DNA of 11,843 nt from an uncultured Ruminococcus sp. (GTDB taxonomy: Bacteria; Bacillota; Clostridia; Oscillospirales; Ruminococcaceae). Position 1 is the first letter of the stretch, and every line of letters begins with the position of its first letter. A program made the position numbers and the translations under genes. Where the stretch lies: positions 1 through 11,843 of the forward strand of contig URWK01000025.1 in assembly GCA_900551505.1 (NCBI GenBank), written 5' to 3'. Below, piece by piece: positions 1 through 5,593 of the stretch. Below the pieces are notes generated by a model, which made no database searches, had not been told where the DNA came from, and saw only the letters and a list, made by a program, of their open reading frames with translations.

Positions 1-622
1 ACCGCTATCGGCTATGGACACCACAATTTGTATGGGTGCGTCTGTTTCCGCTCTCCACGGCTTCAACAAAGCAAGAGGCAGAGAAGCCGAAAAGAAAACC
101 GTTGCGGTTATCGGTGATTCAACTTTCATGCACAGCGGTATCACAGGACTTGTAAACATTGCTTACAACGCTACAAACTCAACCGTAATCATTCTTGACA
201 ACTCTATCACAGGTATGACCGGACACCAGCAGAACCCTACTACAGGTTTCAATCTCAAGGGCGACCCTGCTTCAAAAGTCTGTTTGGAAGACCTCTGTAA
301 AGCTGTAGGCATTAAGAGAGTAAGAGTTACAGACCCTTATAAACTCGCAGAAACAGAACAGGTTATCAGAGAAGAACTCGAAGCAGAAGAACCTTCAGTT
401 ATTATTTCCCGCCGTCCTTGTGCTTTGCTCAAATATGTAAAGCATAAACCTGCTCTTAAAGTCGATACAGACAAGTGCAAATCCTGCAAAATGTGTCTTA
501 AACTCGGCTGTCCTGCAATCAGTATGCAGAACGGAAAAGCACATATTGACCATACTCAGTGCGTAGGTTGTGGAATCTGTGAAGAACTCTGTAAGTTCAA
601 TGCAATCGGAGGTAATGAATAA
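1..622 (+). CDS. iorA: Indolepyruvate ferredoxin oxidoreductase, alpha subunit (3' part)
   Basis: C-terminal third of the large subunit of indolepyruvate:ferredoxin oxidoreductase, a cytoplasmic TPP and Fe-S enzyme that oxidatively decarboxylates aryl-pyruvates from aromatic amino acid transamination to aryl-acetyl-CoA, reducing ferredoxin; the reverse reductive carboxylation is also known in anaerobes. The frame is open to the left edge and reads PLSAMDTTICMGAS at nt 2-43, so the ATG at 14 is internal. The TPP/Mg site is visible as GDS (nt 113-121) followed by LDNSITGMTG. A two-cluster ferredoxin domain closes the protein: CKSCKMC plus a fourth Cys (nt 476-511) and CVGCGIC plus a fourth Cys (nt 560-592). 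The stop at 620-622 is two bases before iorB, so the subunits are co-translated. About two thirds of the gene lies outside the window. Identity is secure; substrate range is inferred from the family. Confidence 0.95.
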   Translation, partial: PLSAMDTTICMGASVSALHGFNKARGREAEKKTVAVIGDSTFMHSGITGLVNIAYNATNSTVIILDNSITGMTGHQQNPTTGFNLKGDPASKVCLEDLCKAVGIKRVRVTDPYKLAETEQVIREELEAEEPSVIISRRPCALLKYVKHKPALKVDTDKCKSCKMCLKLGCPAISMQNGKAHIDHTQCVGCGICEELCKFNAIGGNE

Positions 623-624
623 TT

Positions 625-1200
625 ATGGAAACAAAATCAGTTATGATAGTCGGTGTCGGCGGTCAGGGCAGTTTGCTCGCTTCAAGACTTCTCGGTAATG
701 TACTGCTCGCACAGGGCTTTGATGTAAAGGTAAGCGAAGTTCACGGAATGTCACAGCGTGGCGGTTCTGTTGTAACTTATGTAAAGTACGGCGACAAGGT
801 TTATTCCCCTACAATCGAAAAGGGCGAAGCCGATATAATCATTTCTTTTGAACAGCTCGAATCTGCAAGATGGCTTTCTTACCTCAAAAAAGGCGGTCAT
901 CTCGTCACTTCTACACAACAGCTTGACCCTATGCCCGTTATCACAGGCGTTGCAAAGTATCCTGAAAATATCATCGAAAAACTCAAGGCTCTTGATGTCG
1001 ATGTAATCGCCGTTGATGCTCTCGGACTTGCTGAACAGGCAGGCACTGCAAAGGCTTCAAACGTTGTACTTATGGGCGTTCTTTCCACAAAGATGGGTTT
1101 TGATGAAGATGTCTGGCAGAAAGCACTCGAACAGTGCGTACCTGCGAAGTTCCTCGAACTCAACAAGAAAGCTTTCGCTCTCGGCAGAGAAAACGCATAA
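625..1200 (+). CDS. iorB: Indolepyruvate ferredoxin oxidoreductase, beta subunit
   Basis: Small subunit of the same oxidoreductase (191 aa, the normal size for IorB), a member of the pyruvate ferredoxin/flavodoxin oxidoreductase gamma-domain family. It carries the typical N-terminal glycine motif GVGGQGS (residues 10-16) and the family signature EVHGMSQRGGSV (about residues 38-49). The start is ATG 625, preceded by GGAGGT at 608-613 inside the end of iorA. It completes the enzyme begun by the upstream gene and leads into the HD-domain gene after 12 bases. No cysteine cluster is present, as expected, because the Fe-S centres sit in the alpha subunit. The call is firm; whether the enzyme prefers indolepyruvate, phenylpyruvate or hydroxyphenylpyruvate cannot be read from sequence. 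Confidence 0.95.
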   Translation: METKSVMIVGVGGQGSLLASRLLGNVLLAQGFDVKVSEVHGMSQRGGSVVTYVKYGDKVYSPTIEKGEADIIISFEQLESARWLSYLKKGGHLVTSTQQLDPMPVITGVAKYPENIIEKLKALDVDVIAVDALGLAEQAGTAKASNVVLMGVLSTKMGFDEDVWQKALEQCVPAKFLELNKKAFALGRENA

Positions 1201-1212
1201 AGGATTTTTAAA

Positions 1213-1701
1213 ATGTACAATGATATTTTTTCCGCAATGTTCAGCTACTATTCCGGTGATATAAAGCGAATACAGCATTTTATAAAGGTTCATACTTTCG
1301 CAAAGCTCATAGGCGAAAACGAAAATATTTCACCCGAAACCCAAAATATTCTGGAAATTGCTTCTATCGTTCATGACATAGGCATAAAGAACAGTGAACT
1401 TAAATATCATTCAACAGCAGGGAAATATCAGGAAACGGAGGGTGGTTCGGAAGCTGAAAAACTTCTTTCCTCTCTCGGTTATCCCGATAATGTAACTGAA
1501 CGTGTAAAATTCCTTGTTGAACATCATCACACTTATTCAAATATTGACGGCATAGACTGGCAGATACTCCTTGAAGCTGATTTCATCGTAAATGCCTGCG
1601 AAGACAACCTTTCAGAACAAACTATCAGAAAAGCCATGGAAAGATTTTTCCGCACAGATGCGGGAATTAATCTTCTCTGTACTGTTTTTGATATTCAATA
1701 A
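1213..1701 (+). CDS. HD-domain metal-dependent phosphohydrolase
   Basis: A 162-residue single-domain HD-superfamily protein. The metal-binding pattern is visible: His27, the His54-Asp55 pair in IVHDIGIKN, a His-rich segment EHHHTYSN (residues 103-110) and Asp123 in LLEADFIVN. There is no signal peptide, membrane segment or fused domain, so it is a cytoplasmic hydrolase acting on a phosphorylated substrate that I cannot name. The start ATG 1213 follows AAAGGA at 1199-1204, which overlaps the end of iorB, so the gene is translated as part of the ior operon. It separates iorB from the aryl-CoA ligase gene, which suggests a linked role, perhaps nucleotide or CoA-ester housekeeping; that is only inference from position. 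HD proteins of this size are common in Clostridia and usually annotated only as HD domain-containing protein. Confidence 0.85.
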   Translation: MYNDIFSAMFSYYSGDIKRIQHFIKVHTFAKLIGENENISPETQNILEIASIVHDIGIKNSELKYHSTAGKYQETEGGSEAEKLLSSLGYPDNVTERVKFLVEHHHTYSNIDGIDWQILLEADFIVNACEDNLSEQTIRKAMERFFRTDAGINLLCTVFDIQ

Positions 1702-1731
1702 AAATCCAACAATAAAAGGAGGTAGTTTCCA

Positions 1732-3039
1732 ATGCAGAAATATTGGAACGAGTCTATGGAGTGTGCGAAGCTTCACGAAATGAAAGCACTCCAGAGCTTC
1801 AGATTATCACAGACTATAAGACGTGTTTACGAAAATGTACCTTACTACAGGGACAGAATGGACAAAGCAGGCGTTAAACCCGATGACATTAAATCAGTAA
1901 ATGACCTTTACAAACTGCCTTTCACTTTCAAACAGGATTTGCGTGATACTTATCCATACGGACTTTTCGCAGTACCTATGGAAGACGTTGTAAGAGTACA
2001 CGCTTCTTCAGGCACTACAGGAAAACAAATTGTCGTAGGCTACACCAAAAAAGACCTTGGAACATGGTCAGAATGTTGTGCAAGAGCTTTAACCGCAGCA
2101 GGTGCTACTCCGAAAGACTTCATGCATATCTCATACGGTTACGGACTTTTCACAGGCGGTCTGGGACTTCACGGCGGTGCTGAAAAAGTTGGCATGACTG
2201 TTATACCTGTTTCCGTAGGCAACACAAAGCGTCAGATTAACATTATAAAGGATTTCGGTTCAACATATATATGCTGTACTCCGTCATATGCTCTTTTCCT
2301 TGCCGAAACAATGAAGGAAATGGGTATTACCAAAGACGATATTCACCTCAGAGGCGGTCTTTTCGGTGCTGAACCGTGGACAGAAGAAATGCGTAAGGAA
2401 ATTGAGGATAAACTCGGACTTAAAGCATATGATATATATGGACTTACCGAAATCATCGGACCGGGCGTAGCTTTTGAATGCTGCGAACAAACAGGTATGC
2501 ACATCAATGAAGACAACTTCATTCCGGAAATTATCGACCCTGATACAGGCGAAGTTCTTCCGGAAGGTTCTCAGGGCGAACTGGTATTTACCTGCATCAC
2601 AAAGGAAGCTTTCCCGCTTATCCGTTACCGCACAAGAGATATCGGTATTCTCTCAAGAGAAAAATGTTCCTGCGGACGTACTCTTATAAAGATGAAGAAA
2701 CCTGCCGGACGTTCCGATGATATGCTTATTATCCGTGGCGTAAATGTATTCCCGTCACAGATTGAAAGCGTTCTGCTCCAGCTTGGCAATACATCACCTT
2801 ATTATCAGCTTATTGTTGACAGGGTTAACAATACCGACACACTTGAAATACAAGTTGAACTCTCTCCTGAAATGTTCTCCGACACTATAAAGAACATTGA
2901 AAAACAGGAACGTATTATAAAAGCAGCCGTTGAATCAACTCTTGGTATTGCTGCCAATATCAGACTTGTCGAGCCTAAGACTATTTCCCGTGTTGAAGGT
3001 AAGGCTGTAAGAGTTATTGACAAACGTAAACTTCACTGA
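1732..3039 (+). CDS. paaK: Phenylacetate-CoA ligase (PaaK-type aryl-CoA ligase)
   Basis: An AMP-forming acyl/aryl-CoA ligase of the PaaK branch (435 aa, full length for the family). It joins phenylacetate or a related aryl-acetate to CoA with ATP, or runs backwards to release the acid from the thioester. Visible motifs: the phosphate-binding loop SSGTTGK (92-98), the adenylate signature YGLTE (236-240), YRTRDIG (299-305), a short CSCGR Cys pair (312-316), and the C-terminal hinge RGVNVFPSQIE (335-345) typical of PaaK. The start ATG 1732 has AAAGGAGG at 1715-1722. Coupling to iorAB fits the known pairing in anaerobes and archaea: Ior makes or uses aryl-acetyl-CoA and this ligase connects that pool to free aryl-acetate. 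The exact aryl substrate and net direction are inferred, not visible. Confidence 0.93.
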   Translation: MQKYWNESMECAKLHEMKALQSFRLSQTIRRVYENVPYYRDRMDKAGVKPDDIKSVNDLYKLPFTFKQDLRDTYPYGLFAVPMEDVVRVHASSGTTGKQIVVGYTKKDLGTWSECCARALTAAGATPKDFMHISYGYGLFTGGLGLHGGAEKVGMTVIPVSVGNTKRQINIIKDFGSTYICCTPSYALFLAETMKEMGITKDDIHLRGGLFGAEPWTEEMRKEIEDKLGLKAYDIYGLTEIIGPGVAFECCEQTGMHINEDNFIPEIIDPDTGEVLPEGSQGELVFTCITKEAFPLIRYRTRDIGILSREKCSCGRTLIKMKKPAGRSDDMLIIRGVNVFPSQIESVLLQLGNTSPYYQLIVDRVNNTDTLEIQVELSPEMFSDTIKNIEKQERIIKAAVESTLGIAANIRLVEPKTISRVEGKAVRVIDKRKLH

Positions 3040-3070
3040 TTAACATAATTCTAATAAAGGAGGCTTTATT

Positions 3071-3502
3071 ATGTTCATTAAACAGATTTCCATTTTCGTT
3101 GAAAACAAGCCGGGCAGACTCTCTGCCGTAACAAATATTCTCAAGGAAAACAATATTGATATAAGGGCTCTTTCAATTGCCGACACCCGTGATTTCGGCA
3201 TTCTCAGACTTATCGTAAATGACCCTCAGAAAGCTTGCGAAGCCCTGAAAGATGCTGATTGCACTGTAACTCTCACTGATGTTATGGCAGTTGCCGTTGA
3301 TGATACACCGGGCGGACTTGCCAAAATCATGGAATTGCTCTATGCAGGTCAGATAAGCGTTGAATATATGTATGCATTCATCAGCAAGACCGATAAGGAA
3401 GCTTTTGTTATCCTCCGTGTTGAAGACAACGATACTGCCGAAAAAATCTTTGCGGAAAACAATGTAAAACGCCTTACTCAGTCGGATATTGCGGAAATGT
3501 AA
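3071..3502 (+). CDS. Tandem ACT-domain protein, probable amino acid sensor
   Basis: A 143-residue protein made of two ACT domains and nothing else. The first spans about residues 1-68 with ligand-loop motif ENKPGRLSAV (11-20), the second about 70-143 with DTPGGLAKI (78-86). ACT domains bind small ligands, mostly amino acids, at dimer interfaces. As the last gene of the ior-paaK operon (31-base gap, strong AAAGGAGG at 3056-3063, ATG 3071), it most likely senses an aromatic amino acid or aryl-acid and modulates the upstream enzymes. Small ACT proteins next to paaK and iorAB are a recurring arrangement in Clostridia and methanogens. There is no DNA-binding domain, so it is not by itself a transcription factor. 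Family call is strong; ligand and target are inference. Confidence 0.9.
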   Translation: MFIKQISIFVENKPGRLSAVTNILKENNIDIRALSIADTRDFGILRLIVNDPQKACEALKDADCTVTLTDVMAVAVDDTPGGLAKIMELLYAGQISVEYMYAFISKTDKEAFVILRVEDNDTAEKIFAENNVKRLTQSDIAEM

Positions 3503-3543
3503 TTAGCTATCCAAAAAAGTTCAACAATTTTTAATAAAAGCCC

Positions 3544-3572
3544 TTGACAACTCTCTTGTATTTTTGTATAAT
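3544..3572 (+). promoter_or_regulatory. Consensus sigma-A promoter of the zinc-ribbon gene
   Basis: TTGACA at 3544-3549 and TATAAT at 3567-3572 are separated by exactly 17 bases, so both hexamers match the vegetative consensus perfectly. The expected transcript start is near 3579, about 35 bases before the ATG at 3615, with a ribosome site in between. I see no clear intrinsic terminator between the ACT gene stop (3502) and this promoter, so some read-through from the ior operon is possible. Confidence 0.88.
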
Positions 3573-3614
3573 ATATTAAAAGACATATCCCATTAAAACA
3601 AGGAGTTGATTACA

Positions 3615-4040
3615 ATGGGCATTTTAGATGCTATTAATAATGTAAGCCGTGACCTTAACGAAAAGGCTAAGGATGTTTCGGAAACAAGTAACCTGAAACG
3701 TAAAATCCTTTATGAAGAAGAAAGAATCGTTGAAATCTTCGCCGACATCGGAAGAAAATATTACAAAAACCCGAATGAAGACCCTGCCGTTCTGAAAGTC
3801 CTCTGTGACGACATCGACACAAGAAGACGCAGAATTAAAAAGATGAAATTTGAGCTTAACACAATCCGTGGCTACAAGGTTTGCCCTAAGTGCGGAGCTG
3901 CTACAAATGACAAATTCCAGTTCTGCGGTACTTGCGGTGCAAGGCTTCCAAGTCCTGAAGATGACGATTTCGGTTCACTTGACGAAGGCGACTACTACAC
4001 TGAAAACAGTGACGGCTTCTTTAAGGCTGACGTAAAGTAA
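3615..4040 (+). CDS. Small coiled-coil protein with zinc ribbon
   Basis: A 141-residue hypothetical protein. Residues about 11-85 are highly charged and helical in character (likely coiled coil), followed by a zinc ribbon with Cys90-x2-Cys93 and Cys104-x2-Cys107 (KVCPKCGAA and FQFCGTCGA), then a strongly acidic tail (115-141). There is no signal peptide or membrane helix, so it is presumably cytoplasmic. The start is ATG 3615: AAGGAG at 3600-3605 lies nine bases upstream. An in-frame TTG at 3606 directly abuts that site and is rejected. It is transcribed alone, from its own near-perfect promoter to its own terminator, which suggests substantial constitutive expression. I do not recognise a named family. 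The ribbon resembles those that mediate protein or nucleic acid contacts, but function is unknown. Confidence 0.85.
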   Translation: MGILDAINNVSRDLNEKAKDVSETSNLKRKILYEEERIVEIFADIGRKYYKNPNEDPAVLKVLCDDIDTRRRRIKKMKFELNTIRGYKVCPKCGAATNDKFQFCGTCGARLPSPEDDDFGSLDEGDYYTENSDGFFKADVK

Positions 4041-4060
4041 TTTAATACATAAAAATTATT

Positions 4061-4094
4061 CCCCTGCTCTTGAATAAGAACAGGGGATTTTTTT
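4061..4094 (+). terminator. Intrinsic terminator of the zinc-ribbon gene
   Basis: An 11-base stem (4061-4071 with 4076-4086, one internal C/A mismatch) with loop GAAT is followed by a run of seven T at 4088-4094. It ends the + strand unit. An A-rich run before the stem (4051-4055) means it may also act weakly on the - strand, behind the ncRNA terminator. Confidence 0.88.
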
Positions 4095-4098
4095 GTAT

Positions 4099-4130
4099 AA
4101 ATAAAATGACGTTACCCGAAGGCAACGTCA
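4099..4130 (-). terminator. Terminator of the structured ncRNA (UUCG tetraloop)
   Basis: Read on the - strand, a 10-pair stem (4130-4121 with 4116-4107, one G-U wobble) is closed by the stable tetraloop UUCG with a C-G closing pair and followed by TTTTATTT (4106-4099). It ends the ncRNA started at about 4308 and would also end read-through from ddl. It converges on the + strand terminator at 4061-4094. Confidence 0.88.
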
Positions 4131-4308
4131 AATCATTCACATTTTCTTTCGGCAAAAATGCCTACGCTAAGTCGAGGTATCGCTGTGCAACCCTTCCCGA
4201 AAGCTCCACCAGACAACGCTCTTAGCACGCCCTCTTGATTTCATCGCTTCACAGAACCGCCACGACTGTTAAGTTTACGTCAGTTCTGACCGAAAACCAA
4301 TGTTCTCT
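4099..4308 (-). ncRNA. Independently transcribed structured ncRNA, raiA-motif-like (candidate)
   Basis: About 210 nt between a strong promoter and a UUCG terminator, with no credible ORF. Manual folding gives: a closing helix, ACAUU (4303-4299) with AAUGU (4143-4139) and UUUUCGG (4296-4290) with CCGAAAG (4152-4146), the two halves separated by facing GG/AA (tandem G-A possible); CAGAAC (4288-4283) with GUUCUG (4257-4252), enclosing UGAC (4282-4279) with GUCG (4266-4263); a long-range helix GUGCUAAG (4228-4221) with CUUAGCGU (4171-4164); and inside it CUGGUG (4212-4207) with CACAG (4187-4183), one bulged G. A competing hairpin GGCA/UGCC (4162-4159, 4154-4151) uses part of the closing helix. 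Transcript size, stand-alone promoter, structure and clostridial host fit the raiA motif RNA; that name is my inference. 6S, SRP, tmRNA and RNase P hallmarks are absent. Confidence 0.75.
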
Positions 4309-4314
4309 GAAAAT

Positions 4315-4343
4315 AATATAACCTATCTCGCCGAAAATGTCAA
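4315..4343 (-). promoter_or_regulatory. Sigma-A promoter of the structured ncRNA
   Basis: On the - strand TTGACA (4343-4338), a 17-base spacer (4337-4321) and TATATT (4320-4315) give 11 of 12 consensus bases. The predicted start is about 4308. The promoter lies only 16 bases after the ddl stop codon, and no reading frame of note follows, so it appears dedicated to the RNA. Confidence 0.88.
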
Positions 4344-4353
4344 GGGCATTTCA

Positions 4354-4375
4354 GAAAATTAACCGTTTAATTTTC
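4354..4375 (-). repeat. AT-rich perfect inverted repeat spanning the ddl stop codon
   Basis: GAAAATTAA (4375-4367) and TTAATTTTC (4362-4354) form a perfect 9-pair stem with loop ACGG, and the ddl stop TAA (4361-4359) lies in the right arm. There is no T-run after it, so it is at best a weak terminator; it may instead be a 3'-end stabilising hairpin for the ddl mRNA. It sits immediately upstream of the ncRNA -35 element. Confidence 0.55.
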
Positions 4376-5567
4376 CGCCCTTTGTGCCACGTCCGAGAGT
4401 TACGCCTGAGAGAATGTTTGTATCGAATGAGAAAGTAATGTTTTCTTTTTCACGCTGTCTTTTCATGGCGAAGTCTATCATCTTGTCGAGAAGTTGCATA
4501 TACGGAGTTCCGAGAGGTTCCCAGAGATAGAACGAGAGTGAACCCGGAATTGTGTTGATTTCGTTAAGGTATATATTTCCGGTCTTTCTGTCAATCATGA
4601 AGTCTATTCTTGAAACGCCGTTACAGCCGAGTACCTGAAAGGCTTTTACTGCCATGGTTCTGATAGTATCACGCTGTTGTGAAGTGATGTCGGCAGGAAT
4701 AATTCTTGTGGTACTTGCCATTCCCTTGCTTCCGCCACTCTTTGAACCGCCCTTAGCTCCACCCGGCATATATTTTTCCTTGAAGTCAAGTATTTCTCCA
4801 CTGCTGAGAGGGTGTTCACATTCCGATGCGTAAGCTTCCGTTTCATCGCCGAGTACAGAACAGTTGATTTCTGTAAGTTCTTCAATCGCTGTTTCTACAA
4901 GGACTTTTGTGGCATACGCAAAAGCGGTTTCAAACGATTCTTCAAGTTCTTCCCTGTTCTTAGCCTTGCTGATACCGATACTTGAGCCAAGGTTTATAGG
5001 CTTTACAATTACAGGATAACCGAATTTCTTTTCGATTTTTTCAATTATCGGTTCTTTGTCGTCATTGTAATCCTTTGAAAGAACTCTTACGCAGTCAAGC
5101 ACCGGAATATCATTGTCTTTAAGGACTGTTTTCATGACATACTTATCCATTCCGACCGCTGACGCAAGTACATCACAGCCGACATATGGAAGGTTAAGGG
5201 TTTGAAGATAACCTTGTAAACAGCCGTCTTCAACGTTTGTGCCGTGGACAATCGGGAATGCGACATCAATATTGTTGATTACACTCTTTCCGAAAGCCTT
5301 TATCGGGTACTTCACAATGTTCACCCTGTTTCCGTCATTAATCAGGACTACTCTGTCACTCTTTTTCAAAAGCTCCGGGATATTCTTGTAAGATTCGATT
5401 TTCCCAACGTCTTCGCCTGTGTACATTTCATTTTTCTTTGTTATGTAAATCGGGATTATTTCGTACTTTTCGGTATTCATCGCATAGATTGCCTGAACAG
5501 CCGAAATAACTGAAATTTCGTGTTCTGTACTGTTTCCGCCGAACAAAACGGCAAGTTTAATTTTCAT
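4359..5567 (-). CDS. ddl: D-alanine--D-alanine ligase
   Basis: ATP-grasp ligase that joins two D-alanines for the peptidoglycan stem peptide (402 aa from ATG 5567, longer than the usual 310-370). Motifs: FGGNSTEHEIS (9-19), HGTNVEDG (108-115), the ATP-binding KPINLGSSIGI (189-199), the omega-loop KEKY (263-266, equivalent to Lys215-Tyr216 of E. coli DdlB), and DFMID (322-326) with NEINTIPGSLS (335-345) for Mg and D-Ala. A Gly/Ser/Lys-rich insert (269-282) enlarges the omega-loop, and a basic Gly-rich tail ends the protein. The retained Tyr argues for D-Ala-D-Ala rather than D-Ala-D-Lac. The start was chosen by the MKIKLAVLFGG pattern and GGTGG at 5580-5576; an in-frame GTG at 5579 overlaps that site. 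It follows the MurF-like gene by 26 bases, making ligation and use of the dipeptide adjacent steps in one operon. Confidence 0.93.
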   Translation of the reverse strand: MKIKLAVLFGGNSTEHEISVISAVQAIYAMNTEKYEIIPIYITKKNEMYTGEDVGKIESYKNIPELLKKSDRVVLINDGNRVNIVKYPIKAFGKSVINNIDVAFPIVHGTNVEDGCLQGYLQTLNLPYVGCDVLASAVGMDKYVMKTVLKDNDIPVLDCVRVLSKDYNDDKEPIIEKIEKKFGYPVIVKPINLGSSIGISKAKNREELEESFETAFAYATKVLVETAIEELTEINCSVLGDETEAYASECEHPLSSGEILDFKEKYMPGGAKGGSKSGGSKGMASTTRIIPADITSQQRDTIRTMAVKAFQVLGCNGVSRIDFMIDRKTGNIYLNEINTIPGSLSFYLWEPLGTPYMQLLDKMIDFAMKRQREKENITFSFDTNILSGVTLGRGTKGGKLNG

Positions 5568-5593
5568 ATCAAAAACCACCTTCTATAAAATTA

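Noticed and set aside
3606..3614. TTG 3606 as start of the zinc-ribbon protein
   Set aside because: It touches the ribosome site AAGGAG (3600-3605); ATG 3615 has correct nine-base spacing.
4099..4308. 6S RNA, SRP RNA, tmRNA or RNase P RNA as identity of the ncRNA
   Set aside because: The hallmarks of these RNAs (long rod with central bubble, SRP core motifs, tmRNA tRNA-like ends, RNase P core motifs) are not visible in the sequence.
4359..5567. VanA/VanG-type resistance ligase
   Set aside because: The omega-loop keeps the Lys-Tyr pair typical of D-Ala-D-Ala ligases, and no vanH, vanX, vanT or vanRS gene is present.
5568..5579. GTG 5579 as start of ddl
   Set aside because: It overlaps the ribosome site; the family N-terminus begins at ATG 5567.
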